This document shows positions 1-23,764 of a DNA stretch of 64,000 bases, one piece after another. How positions within the stretch are numbered: the stretch's first letter is position 1; each line of letters begins with the position of its first letter. Location: positions 41,998,437 through 42,062,436 of the forward strand of contig CP154956.1 in NCBI GenBank assembly GCA_039621445.1, in the 5' to 3' direction. A program made the translations under genes and the position numbers. This DNA comes from Euglena gracilis. Its lineage: Eukaryota > Euglenida > Euglenophyceae > Euglenales. The notes below the pieces were generated by a model. It worked only from the letters and a program-made list of their open reading frames with translations, was not told the origin of the DNA and made no database searches.

Positions 1-720
1 TCCGCAATGAATTGACATCCGAATTGCATCTAAGGGGGAATTGACGTCCGCAATTCTTCCACCACTTCCACATTTTTTTTGCAATTTATCCAATTTTCCC
101 GCAGCCTTTTCCGCAATTTTTTCCTTTTCTGCATTTTTTTTTTGGCATGAACGTGAAAATGGAAGGCAAAATGAATTCCGGCCATTCTTTGAACGTTTGC
201 AAGGGACCTCCTTTTTTTGTTATTTTGGTAAAATATGCAAAAAATTGCCAAATTTTACAAGTTTTGACAAAATCTGGCAATTTCGTGTCCTTTTTTAAGT
301 TTGGGGTTTTTGTTAGTTTTTTTCCTGATTTCTGCTGGAATTAATTTCGACATAAAAAATTCCGCGTCCTGAACAGATTTGACCTCAGACCAAAGATTTT
401 GGCAATTTTTCGCCGGGTTTCTTATTTTTTTTTTCACCCAAGAAATTCCATATTTCCAGAATCATCATGTTCCCAAAATTACAAAAAACATGCTTTTGGA
501 CTTTTTTTGTTGGAAAAAAAATGTGAATAACGACGGCTTAAAGCTCACACATGTTGCAAATGACCAAATTTGTGTTTTACCAAGTCCCCTCCAGCAGAAG
601 TGTGCTAATTCCCAAAACCGCAATTTCGTAATTTATTCCGCAATTTTCTCACAATTTCCGCAATTCTTCCGCAATTTTCGCACAATTTTTCCGATGGCCT
701 CCCATATCAACCCCCCCCTG
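1..720. repeat. Dispersed AT-rich repeat, copy A (window edge)
   Basis: The stretch is dominated by CCGCAATTTTTCCGCAATTT-type words at both ends and has no credible gene. Its middle matches 22190-22815 in the same order: the 'ATGAACxTGAAAATGGAAG' block, the 'GGCCATTCxTTGAACGTTT' block, a run of TGCCAAATTT words, 'TTTCTGCTGGA', and 'GTGTTCCCAAAATxACAAAAA'. A third, internally shorter copy lies at 20325-20820. All three end in a CCGCAATTTTTCCG block followed by a C-run. It is probably a non-coding mobile element. Its left limit is outside the window. Confidence 0.7.
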
Positions 721-1648
721 CCATAACTGGAGCAATGGATGGTTTTTCTCGACGTGATTTTTTTTCCAAAATCATTTCATCCAACGTCATTTCCTGTAGG
801 TGTGATTTTGCTTCCTGCATTACTGTATGTGCACGTGCGCCTGTTTGAGCATTCCTGCATGCAGCGCGCGTGTATGCGTGCCTGCCTGCATGTTCATTTT
901 GTGTTTACATGTGCCATTCATTCTTGTGTCCAAACACTTTTGGCGAACCCCGTTTCACCCACACCGTGCACAGGGCAGTGGCAGCAGTCCTCTGTGTCCA
1001 TAGAACATCCCACCGAGGCCAGCCCCGCCCCATGGTGTGTCCCCACCCTGATCCCTGTTTTCCAGATTCTGGACCCATTTAAGCTTGGTATGTTGGAGCA
1101 ACTGAAAAGGTGAAAAGGTGGTCATCCCCCGTTTCATCTTCCGTGTTTCTGTGTGCAAAAAGAATGTTGTGTGCACGTGTGTTTGTGTGTGCGTGCATGT
1201 GGATGTGTTTCCAAGGCACCTGTCTTGTAGTATTGTGCTATGTCCCGTTTCATATAAACCCCCCAACTTCATATTTGGGTGGGATTCTAAGACGCTCAGC
1301 AGGGGATTACATTTACATTTTGCTTGTCCTTGGGAAGGAACCAAGCTTCTTTTGGGTGGCCTCATGAACGTTCATTGCCTTCAATAGTAGTCAAATTCCA
1401 GTTCCATACCTTCCAGTTTCCCCCAAAACATGCAAATTTTTTTTTGCTCAAATGGGTCATTTCTTGTGAACGGAAATGTCCCCCCAAAACTTTTCATGCT
1501 TTCATTTGACTGGCACCCCCAGGAGGCCGTCTGTTCTTATGTGGTTTGCAGGCAGAAACCTCCTTTCCTGCCAAAGGAGTGTGTTCTTTGCAAAGTGCTG
1601 CCATCCCCCCCCAAACCACCACCAACCCACCCCGCCCCCGGACCTGTC
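721..1648. other. Spacer upstream of the first gene
   Basis: I see no convincing exon here. The stretch mixes GTGT/TGCA-rich words with C-runs. It ends in the pyrimidine-rich tract and AG (1649-1650) just upstream of the first start codon. Confidence 0.5.
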
Positions 1649-1650
1649 AG
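1625..1650 (+). promoter_or_regulatory. Probable trans-splice acceptor for gene 1
   Basis: A C-rich tract ends in CTGTCAG at 1644-1650, 23 nt before the start codon at 1674. An AG this close to the ATG with no upstream coding exon is what a spliced-leader acceptor looks like in Euglenozoa. An ordinary 5'UTR intron acceptor would look the same. The spliced leader gene itself is not in the window. Confidence 0.4.
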
Positions 1651-1673
1651 GTCCCCACACTGGCCGATGGCCG

Positions 1674-4600
1674 ATGGCACACCAGCGAAGGCCCCGGACT
1701 GGGGGACCCGGATGCCCCGCCGGTCGTCCCCGCAGCGTGCTGCCCTGCGGCGTGGACCTGCTGCACGTCGCCGCCACCTTCGACCGCTGCGCCGCGCTGG
1801 CGCTGGGTCGGGTCCACGTCTGGGCCGTCCGCCCGGCCGGCGAGGTGTGGCCCCTCGGGCGAGCGTCCTGTCCCTACCCCAGGGGCTGGCGACGACGAAG
1901 AGGGCCACTTGGTGACACACCCACATCGGTTCTGTGGTCCCACCTGGCTCGTGGCTGTATTGGGAGAGCGATGCCGCCACACTGCTGTAGCACCGGTTTT
2001 CTGTATCATCGGACTCAGGCATCCGTCGCATTGTCGCCGCTGCTGTCACTCGACGTGGGCTCAGCAGACGTCCCCAGAGTGCCCCCAGTGGTGGGGGGTG
2101 GCCCCGTCTGCCTCCTGCTCACCCCGGCTTTCCTCTGCCTGGTGTGTCATTTATATGTGCGTGCGTGCGTGGATGTGCCTGTGTGTTTTTGAGGGGCTTT
2201 ACGTTGTTGTTAATGCTGTTTCCGGGGGAGCCAATTTCTTGGCGAAACTCTTCCTTCAGCGCCAGGGCAGTTTGTTTTATTTGCAAAGTGCTCTGATGGG
2301 TGTGGAGGTCCACCCCCCCCCACGTCCGGTACATATGTGTGTGCATATGCTCATTCGTGCGTCTGTGTGTGGCCCCGATTGCAGTTCATTTGTGACAACA
2401 GTGAGAAGGGGTGAAATTAGCGATAAGAGTCAAAGCGGTCTGTTTTGTGTCATTTGTGCCCCCCTGTCTAAGCCCACCCCCTGGTTCTTATGCATCTTTT
2501 TAAATGTCATTTTCCTGGGCAGCATTTTCTTCTTTTGTTTTTTTTATTTTTTATGATTTTTTTTTAACTGTCAAGGTTCCAGGAATTTCCGAAGCTTTAC
2601 CTGGTGAGATGTTGCATATCATCTTTTTTAAGCAAAATGCCTGCAAACTTGAAGATAAAGTAAAATGTATTTTCCTTTTTGATGTGAAGCTTTGGATTTT
2701 TCCAGATATTTGTTCCCCTTGTCTTACTCCCCCCCCCCAGTTCTCACCCATATAAATAAACACACGGTTAAATAGCCGCACGGTTCTGACTTTCTGGTTC
2801 TTAGACAAGGGGTGGGAGGTGGGAATTTGGTTGGATTGTGGCTCGCTGGGGTAGGTTGTTGGGGGCAACGATTGGTCCTGCAGGGTGGTGTGGAGGTTGC
2901 TGCGGACCTCGAGGCAGGGGGGGCAGCCTGAGCCTCCCCCCCCCCACCCCCGGCCCCGGCTGCTTGCCCACAGCTCCATTTTCTGACCAATGGCCCGCAG
3001 CTTTGTGTGCCCGTTGCCACCTACGCGCCGGCTGCGTGTCCGCGGACCCCATCATTCCGCCTGCGTCTCCATTTCAAAGCCGGCCCACCTGCATATCCCT
3101 CTGACCGACCCAGGAATGGCGGCCGCGGCAGGGTGGCGGGGTGGGGGGCCTCCCTGTCCCGCAGGGTGGCTGTGGCGCGGTGGACGCCGCGGGGCTCCCC
3201 CCGGCGGGCGGGGCCGGCGAGGCGGCGCCGGCCCCCGGGCCGGGCGACGGCGCGTGGCACAGCGTTCGCTTCGCGGACAAGGGGGCCGGCCACCGGGTGC
3301 AGGGTGTGCCTCATGCGCCACATGCGCCTCCTCCTCCCCCATTCCACCGGCAACAGAATGCTGGCACTCGGCCGAAGTGATTATTCCCCATCCTTCGCAT
3401 GCCAGAAAACGTGTTGAAAGGGCATCCCCTCTTGCTACGCTATCCTGTGTTGGGATGTCGTGCGCGCGCGTGTGTGTACCCGTGCTGGGGTTTTCGCCAA
3501 GTTTCTTACATTTACAGAGCTGCGGGCTGTGGACAGCAGCCGCATCATTGCGTTAACGACGGGTGTGCTCCACCATCTGGCCTGCCAGTGTTGAGGAGAG
3601 GTGAGGAGGGTCGAAATTTGGCTCCCCAGGAAATTTTTTGTGGTAATTGGAGGGAAGAGACTAGTGCCTTTTTTTTTTGAAAGGGTGTTCCACTTTTATG
3701 ACTTTCATCCAACTGGTGCCGTTTTGTAGGTTTCTCCCCCACAATTATAACCCGGGGGGTATTAATAGGCTCCAGTTTGTTGGAGGCTCCAAGAGGGGGG
3801 GATTAAAAGTCGAGGCTTACCAACAAGGGACAAAAAGGTGTTGGCCTAGCGGGAGGAATACCAAGAAGGTACCTTGCAATGGTGTATGCTTTTGCCAAGA
3901 ACTCATGGGTCACTGCCATTTTTTTTGCACTTTGGTTTTTGGATTGATTGCACTCGTAAGATCAGAAACAGGATGGATAGGGATAATTTCGCAAGAAAGG
4001 CTTCAACACGGATTGTGTGTTTGTTCTCGGGGCATTATTTTACCCGAAACCATTGAAATTTTGACGGATGGATGGATGGATGGATGAATGGATGGATGGA
4101 TGGATGGATGGATGGATGGATGGATGGATGGATGGATGGATGGATGGATGAATGAATGAATTAAAAAAATATGTTTCCCTAGCAAGTTTTTGTGGAAAGC
4201 CCTGCTGACTTATTTTTTTTTTTTTTGTTTGTTTGTTTGTTTGTTTGTTTTTTTTTTTGTTTGTTTTTTTTTTTGTTTTTTTTTTTTTTTTTTGTTTATT
4301 TGTTTTTTTTTGTGATCTGACGTGTTTTTTTTTCTGAGACAAATTCCTGGTTTTGCAGAAAACGAAGGTGGTTGCAAAGGTTTCCTCCAAAAATGTCATT
4401 TTCAAAGCGTACTGCATTTTCCGGATGCTAATCATCAATCATCAATAGTGCGGCTCGACCTAGTCTAACAGGGGAGGTGGGGGGATGTGAATGCTGTTGT
4501 GAGTCCCACAATACTCTGCCCGGTAAAACAATGTTTCTCACCTCTGTTCTCTCTTCTCTTCTCTCATCATGTTTCTCTCATCTCTGTTCAAGTAAAGTGA

Positions 4601-7507
4601 CCCCCCCATGGGAGTGATTGGCTGGTTTTGAAAGTGACCCCGCCCCATGGTGGGTGGAATGCCCGGCGCTTTCTTCGTCACCCAGGCAATGTGCTCTTCC
4701 TCCTCCACATCTACCACCCCTATCGGGCGGATGTGTGCATCCGTCTGGAGACGCCTCAGGTGTGATACTGTGGCTCCTTTGCTGGATTCCCGCAGTTGCA
4801 AAAATAGGGCGACTTCATCCACTCCTTGCACCTCCGCACAACGCTCTCTCAGCTCTCTGTATGCCGTTTAGTACAAACCTCCACGCCCATTGTCAATCCC
4901 GAGATGTTCAACCCCTTTTCCCCCATAATCATGCCCCTCCAATCTCAGCTCAAGCACAGACACCCTTGACTTGGTGAGACCGGGTATATGCCCACCTCCG
5001 TGGAAGCGCCGACAACCAAAGCGTGCGGGACTTGTGCAAGAAACGTACTCAAGATGTGGTTGTTTGCCCTTTGTTCTGTTTTAGATCTTTGCCATGTCTT
5101 CCTGCCATCAGAGAGTGAAGATGTTCGACGTGGCACCTGCCTACCTCAAGCTGCTGTCTCCAAGTGTGCCCATGCGAGCTCCTCGCATTGGAGCCAGATG
5201 CACTGGCCGCAGGTGAGGACAGTACGCGATATGGATGGGTTGTCATGCATCCTAAACCCTCTTCCTGGTCCCTGGTGGATCCCCATTGGTTACCCCATTT
5301 GGGTTTTTACCCCCCCCCATGTCCAACGACTCCTCTGTGTCCAACCCCCCCCCGGTCGGAGGACAAACATTACCGGTTGTTGGACATAGTGGGTGGCAGG
5401 ATCTCTTTGTCCACCCATACCCTCTCCAGGTGTGACTTTGTTCAAAAATCCCTGGCATGTGTGTTCTTTGTATTTGGTCGCATGCAAATGCATCGTTTGC
5501 TCTCTCGGGCTTCATGTTCCTTCACCAAGAGCTGGGGTTTTGATCAGCTCGACTGCTTGCTGGCCGAAGAGAAGAGTTTTGAAAGTGGTAGGCAGAAGTT
5601 TTTTTGAGGGTAGCGACGGGGAGGGGGGTGGATGGGTCCTGGCCCAACCGCTCTCCTTGGGAGGGAGGCTGAGTGGGCACCCCGGAGAGGTGTTTCCCTC
5701 AAATTACACACAAAAATGCAAAAAATCTTTGGATTCCCACCTCTGCCCTGTCGGCACTCGTGGATGGGCCCCCAGGCCTTTAAAACCTTTGGTTGGGAGT
5801 TTTGTCCTCGACCTTTTGCTTGATGTCTACTGCTGGTGGTTGCATTGGTTGCGAGGTTGAGGGGTTGCACCCCCGGTTTGCGCCCCACCCTGGCCGCAGA
5901 GCATTTTCCACAGCATCGCTGAAAGCGCGAAATTGTTGAGTTCTGCCCGTGTGCAATTTGTAGCAGCCGTGCCCATGGCTCAGAAGGGTACTCCACCTCC
6001 CGCTGCCCCCCCCCCCAGTGGGGGCGGCCGCCCTGTGCTACGTGGACCTGCGGGGCAACCTCCACTTCGCGGGCCTCACTGCCATGCTGGACACGCTGGC
6101 CCTCCGGCCAGGGCCGGCCAGGGGCAGAGCTGCACAGGAATCCCCAAAACGCTGTGAGTGGTGGGGGGGTCGATCCCCCCGCCCTGGAGAGGGCATACGC
6201 CCTAGGGACCCCCCCCTTAGGGGGGTTGAGCCACTCAACCGCCTTATTCCATCCGTAGACCCCCCAATGCCTGCCACCTCAGGGACTTGGGTGGCATCGT
6301 TTTTGTTTTTCAGTGTTGGAATGTGAAAATGAACTGCCCACCTCAGGTTTTTTTGTCTAAATATTGAAATTTTGTACATTTTGATGTTTCATTGTGTATT
6401 TATTTTGCAGTTTAGAATATTTCGGGTCCGGTTTCCCCCCAAGGTCGAACTCAGTTCCAGCTGGGGGCCACCCAGCAGCCTTTTTTTTTTCTCCCAAATT
6501 TTCCAGCCTTTGAGCTGACACCTCTCCCTGGGGTCGAAGCGACCGATGGGGGTCGGAGGAGGGAGGGGGGGGGAGGTGTTTGTGCTGTCTGGCGGACGGA
6601 CAAGCCCTGCAGGTACCACCGCCGCGCAGCAGCGGGCGACGGAACGGCGGGGCTGCCAGGCGGGGATGAGCGTATGCCTGCGCCGGGGCGGCAGGGGGGC
6701 GCTTTGATCCGAAGTGCATCGAAGCGGGGCGGGGCGGCTGGCCATCTTCTCCCCGCGGAAGTCTTCGAACCCTCTTGCTGGCAGGGTCTCTCCTCGCCTT
6801 GACCCTGGGCCTCGTCTGAGTCGGGTGCAGGGTTCCATCCGAGGACTTGCTCCCTCGCTGTTCCACTCTCCGCCTTCTGTCAAGGCCAGTGTGCCGGGGT
6901 CTGGGCTCCAGTGGCGTGCGCCGGCCCTCCCCCCCCCCTCCCCCGGCAGGTGCCTGGGCGGTGGCCCCGGCCCGCAGCGTGTTCCACCCCCAGCGGCTGG
7001 CGGCCCTCGCCATGGTGGGGCCCCGCCCAGGCCTGGGCCCACCCACCGGTTTTGTTGCGGAGGGGGCAAGCCGCAGGGGAGGAGAGGGGGGGCAGGGGGG
7101 ATCTCGCCTGCAGGGTTTGCTGTCACGGCCGGCTGTCGCCCAACCCCGGGTGGGCTTCCCCACCTCCCCCCAACGAATGCGCCGGGAATCGACAGTCGAG
7201 TCAACACCTGTGTCTGCTTGGGTTCGCCCGTGATGTATCAGTCCTCCCGAGGCTGATCCCAGGGTGCCTCCCCCCCCCCCCGTGGGCTGCCCTGGGCGGT
7301 CGGGGGCCTGGCGGCACCTCCTGGTGGTGGCCACCCCGCAGCCCAGGGCGCGCCCCCTCCCACCCCTTTCCCCCTTGTGTGGATGGCTGCGGGGCCCTGC
7401 CGGGACCCCCCCCCCCAACCACCATCCCCACTCCTGTCGGAGCCGCCCTGGCCAGGGCGCTGCAGGGCTTCACCCTGGAGTACGCGGCCCCCTCCGACGG
7501 GCGGTGA
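1674..7507 (+). CDS. Unrecognised 282-aa protein, seven exons
   Basis: Exons are 1674-1844, 3165-3303, 4686-4759, 5085-5212, 5987-6153, 6950-7014 and 7403-7507. Phases match at every junction and the stop is TGA at 7505-7507. The start is the first in-frame ATG after the AG at 1650. Five introns are GT-AG. The sixth (7015-7402) fits the stem-ended class. The sequence has short hydrophobic strand-like segments such as [40 protein letters not shown] and [20 protein letters not shown]. These hint at a beta-rich fold, perhaps propeller-like, but no family motif is visible. There is no clear transmembrane helix or signal peptide. The 5' boundary of exon 5 (5987 rather than the AG at 6018) was chosen because only it kee ps the frame. 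I cannot assign a function. Confidence 0.6.
2459..2814. mobile_element. TIR element of the CTGTCTAAG/CTTAGACAAGG family, in a gene 1 intron
   Basis: The left end reads CCCCCCTGTCTAAG and the right end CTTAGACAAGGGG, which are inverted repeats. The left end continues into 'GGTTCTTAxxCATCTTTTTAAA', which is shared with 59289-59694. The copy is AT-rich inside with no ORF. It lies in the GT-AG intron 1845-3164. I could not identify a target-site duplication. Confidence 0.55.
4061..4151. repeat. (GGAT)n microsatellite in a gene 1 intron
   Basis: About 22 nearly perfect GGAT units with occasional GAAT variants. The stretch is followed at 4210-4310 by T-rich (TTTG)n. Both lie in the intron between 3303 and 4686. 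Confidence 0.95.
5308..5394. mobile_element. Short copy of the TATGTCCAACGACC TIR family
   Basis: The left end is TACCCCCCCCCATGTCCAACGA and the right end GGTTGTTGGACATAGTGGG. These ends are inverted and match the larger element at 57616-58026. At only about 87 bp this looks like an internally deleted, MITE-like copy. It lies in the intron 5213-5986. Confidence 0.5.
7015..7402 (+). other. Stem-ended (nonconventional) intron of gene 1
   Basis: GGGCCCCGC beginning 3 nt inside the 5' end pairs with GCGGGGCCC ending 5 nt inside the 3' end (9 bp). Removal joins two phase-0 exons. The intron happens to begin GT but ends CG. Confidence 0.55.
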
Positions 7508-9140
7508 CCCCGGCCCGGCCCGGCAGGGCCGCGGCTCACCGGCAGGCGCGGCCGCCGAGAGCGCAGCCGAGCCGCCGCGAGCGTGGCCGAGAGCGTTCCA
7601 GACCGCAGCTTCGGCCCACAGCGCGGACTGAGCATGGACGGGGCCGGTGAAAGGGTGGCCGGGACCCTTGGGGGCCGCTCCTTCCCGGCTGGACCCCCTG
7701 GCTGGTTTTGCCCGCAACGCAGCTTCTGTTGCACCGGCAGTCACTTTGAATGAACCTTGCGAATGCGAAGGGACGTCGCCAAGGTATGCGCATTCCGTTC
7801 TATTCTTTTTTTTTTCTTGGGTCAGCTGATGAATGTCTGGGCACTTTGGCCATTAGCATCCCAGTCAGGGGGGGGGGTCGACTGGGAACCACACCAAGAG
7901 CACAGAGCCCAGGGGGGGGGGTCCAAAGGTTCGGGGAGCAGCAGCAGCAGCAGCAACCTAGCAAGCAGCTGCGGAAAGTATTTCCTTTCCAAACCAAGGG
8001 AGGGGAAGGCGTCCTTTAAAGACTCCCGGGGGAGGGGGGTCACCCCTACCCGTCCAGCCCCTGAACCCCGGCCCAAAAATCGGGCCATCTGAGGGCATTT
8101 CCAAAAAAATTGTCCGGCGCTTCACGCCGAAACCCGTACCCAGGGATGGGGGTCCAGCCCCGAACCCGTCATCGGGTCGGCGGGTCCAAACGCGCCGGAC
8201 GGTGGCTGCCCAGCCAGGTCGCCCCCAAAGTGCAACGGCAGTCGGGGACGAGGGTTGGCAGGGTTTTCTTCGCGTGACAATGCCCGGCCTTCCAGTCTGG
8301 GGCGAAACAGCACGACAAACCACGAGCACCACACCGACTGGCAACCCACTTCCCCACAAACACACGCTCTCGGGTCAGAAGGAGTGGACACGGTTCTAAG
8401 CGGCCTAGCATCCTAGGTTTGCCCTGGGGCAGGGGTGGCCTGAGCCATCGGGGGGCTCAATGGAAGCTGCCGCGGGTTGAGCCCACAACATTGGAGCTCC
8501 ACAACACGGGGGCTGGGGGCGAGGCATGGGGGTGTAAAACAACCGCACCATACAGTTCTGGGGGAAATGCCATGGGAAGCTCCACAGCACGCAGGGTCAC
8601 TGTGTAAATCTCTCAAGATGGTTGTGGTGGGGGGGTCCCACCCCAGTTATGTGGAAAGGAAGGGGTGAATGACAAGGGAGGAACCCTTGATGTGAAAATA
8701 TGGGTGTTGCTCAATAATTTCCACATCAGTTGTATCCTGGCTGAACAGGGCATTGCTGTCTAAGCCTTGGGGAGGGGCTGATTGACAATTTCGGAGTGTC
8801 GACCCCCCCCTTAGATGCACTTTGGCTTCTGTCTAGTTTAAGGCCTGGTGCTGCATTCCGTTTCTGGTCCTTTCTTCGGAGCAACTCCCAATAATTGTCT
8901 GACCCCATATTCACTGGGACTTCAAACTTCCTGTGTTTTCCTTGCCCTTCCCCTCCCCTTTGGGGTTTTGGCTCCCCTTTCTTGCTGTTGCTGCTGCTGC
9001 TGGTGCTGCTGCTTGATTCCGTTCTCAAGAAGTGCTCGGGGTGGAAAGGTGCCTACTTCTCCACTGTGTGCCAGCGTGTACCGGTGTCACGTGCAGTGGG
9101 CCCTTTTTACCATCACGGCCCGCCGGGCCCCCCTGCGTCC
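7508..9140. other. Spacer between gene 1 and gene 2
   Basis: I see no supported gene. The stretch contains C/G runs, short (CAG)n near 7940, (CTG)n near 8985-9010, and a CGGCGCTTCACGCCG hairpin near 8117. Polyadenylation signals are not recognisable. Confidence 0.5.
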
Positions 9141-9161
9141 CCCGCTCCCCATGCTCTGCAG
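9140..9161 (+). promoter_or_regulatory. Probable trans-splice acceptor for gene 2
   Basis: The pyrimidine-rich CCCGCTCCCCATGCTCTGCAG ends at 9161, 41 nt before the ATG at 9203. No exon of gene 1 can be joined to it in frame, because gene 1 has an in-frame stop at 7505. This favours trans-splicing or a 5'UTR intron. Confidence 0.4.
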
Positions 9162-9202
9162 GTGCCTATTTTTTCCCTGGTCGTTCCCCCTCGTCCCGGG
9201 CC

Positions 9203-21826
<12,624 letters not shown>

Positions 21827-22189
21827 CGACGGGGGTTGGGCTGCAGATTCCCTTGGAATGAAGTGGCAACCTTGTGCCGCAGCCCTTCGCCAGGGCACTT
21901 TTCGGGAGACTGAACACAAGGAAATGCTTTTGAAGGCCAACCCCCCCCCCCTGGATGCTCCCTCTGTGATGGGGTTGCCAGCTGAATGTTGGGTTCATTA
22001 GTAGGCTGGTCCCAAGAGTGTCATCACCGTGCAGCCAATCCAGAAAAATAAAAAAATACATGCCAAAGATTGATTAAAGCCTGATTTGGACCTAATATCG
22101 TTTTGAAGAAGCTAGACTGGAAGGTTTGCTGCATTCCAACCTACAACCAAAGCCTCCTTTTGACAACTGAGGTTCACCAGTTTGCCCGG

Positions 22190-22812
22190 CGCAGGGGGGG
22201 ATTGATAGGAGTAATTTCCCCAACTTCTGCAATTTCCCGCGATTTTTCCGTAGCTTTCACAAGGTTTCACAAATTTTCCGCAATCTCTTCCCTTTCCACA
22301 AATTTTCCGCAGTTTTTCTGCATGAACCTGAAATGGAAGACGAAATGAGTCCTGGCCATTCCTTGAACGTTTCACAATGTATCTCGGATGCTTTTTTTTT
22401 TTGCTATTTTGTTGCAAACTTGCCAAAATTTGCCGAGTTTTTACAAATTTTGGGGAAATTTGACAATTTCTTGGATTTTTTTTCAACAGTTTCCCCCCGA
22501 TTTCTGCTGGAGAATACCTTTGACTTAGAAAATTCCGTATCCTGGACCCAATTTTTTTTTACCTGAGACCAAATTTTTCTTTATTTTTTTCCATTTCGGA
22601 TTTTTCAGCTAAGAAATCTAGAATCTTCCGAGAACCAGCGTGTTCCCAAAATAACAAAAACCACGTTTTTTTTTATTTTTTTTGCTGGATAAAGTGTGAA
22701 TAACAGAACGTACACCTATGTTGCAAAATGACGAGAATTTAATTTTTTTTAAGTCCCCTCTGGCAGAAGTTCCCAAACCACAGCTTCTGCAATTTGTCCG
22801 CAATTTTTCCGT
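22190..22812. repeat. Dispersed AT-rich repeat, copy C
   Basis: Nearly colinear with 1-720. It has CCGCAATTT-type ends, a CTGAAATGGAAGACGAAATG block, a TGCCAAAATTTGCC region, TTTCTGCTGGAGAAT, and CGTGTTCCCAAAATAACAA. No ORF fits a known protein. Confidence 0.7.
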
Positions 22813-23230
22813 AACCCCCCCAAAATAAGACCCCCCCAAAGATAAGACCCCCTCCAAAATAAGACCCCCCCCCGGGCCGATCGAGCAAAAATACAAAATA
22901 AGACCCCCCCCATAAAATAGAGAATTTTCCCTGAAAAATTACCAAAAACCCCAATTTCATACAAAAAAATGTTGAAATTTCAAAAAATTTCAGATTTTTG
23001 AAGTGGAAAAAACATGGTAAATGTCAAATTACACCAATTTACACATGGCGCGAAGCGCCGAAGGAAAAATTTTAGCACTCTCGGGAACCTGAAAAATGGT
23101 GTTTTTTCGGGCCCGGGTCGGTCAAGAAAAAATCCAAAAATAACCCCCCCCCCAAAAATAAGACCCCCCCTGGAGGCTTCCAGCAACGGACCCAAAAATA
23201 AGACCCGGGTCTTATTTTTGGGGGGGGTTT
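22813..23230. mobile_element. TIR element with AAAATAAGACCC ends
   Basis: The left end is ACCCCCCCAAAATAAGACC and the right end GGGTCTTATTTTTGGGGGGG. The motif 'AAAATAAGACCCC' recurs inside several times, so the ends are tandemly reiterated. It contains a GGCGCGAAGCGCC hairpin at about 23044-23056. Related words occur at 25365-25440 and 25735-25790. It abuts copy C of the dispersed repeat. Confidence 0.6.
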
Positions 23231-23760
23231 AATTTTCACAACATCTCCGCAATTCTTTTGAAGGCCTCTGATACCAATTCCCACCCTGCAACCTCCTCCT
23301 CCTGAGTTTTGTTGACCTTGCCAATTTTCCTTGTTTTTGGAAAAGTGGGAGGTTTCGGAGGTTTTGCCTCCCCGATGCGTGGTGTGAGGGGAATGTGTTG
23401 GGATTGTCCATTCCGCCCCGTGTCCTGAGCCAACACATCGCGGGGTGCTAAGAGGCGACGTACCACAACACCACCGGCCCGGACCCTTTGAGTGCCTATC
23501 TTTTCCCCAGCGCCCCCATGTTTGTATATTTCCTTTTGTCTGCCTGGGTGCAGATGTGGCGTTCGTGTGTGATCCTGGGGGCACCGCTGCGTGTGGAGGA
23601 ACCGACTCTCACCCCCCTCCCTTTCCCCTTTCCGTCGTCCATCGTCCTGCGGACATCAACGTTTGCGTCTTACAAGTTGCGGGGAAGTGCCATCGCCTTC
23701 TTCTCCTGCCCTTTTTCCTTCCTTATAGGCGGCCAAACTCGCACTTAAGGTTTTGATTTT
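23231..23760. other. Spacer with no recognised gene
   Basis: I find no exon that I can support in this stretch. Its composition is ordinary for spacers of this window. Confidence 0.4.
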
Positions 23761-23764
23761 TAGC

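Noticed and set aside
1537-2049. Minus-strand reading frames opposite GC-rich exons (also 6357-7418, 29407-29967 and others)
   Set aside because: GC-rich exons leave the opposite strand open by composition. The + strand carries spliced, domain-bearing proteins at the same places.
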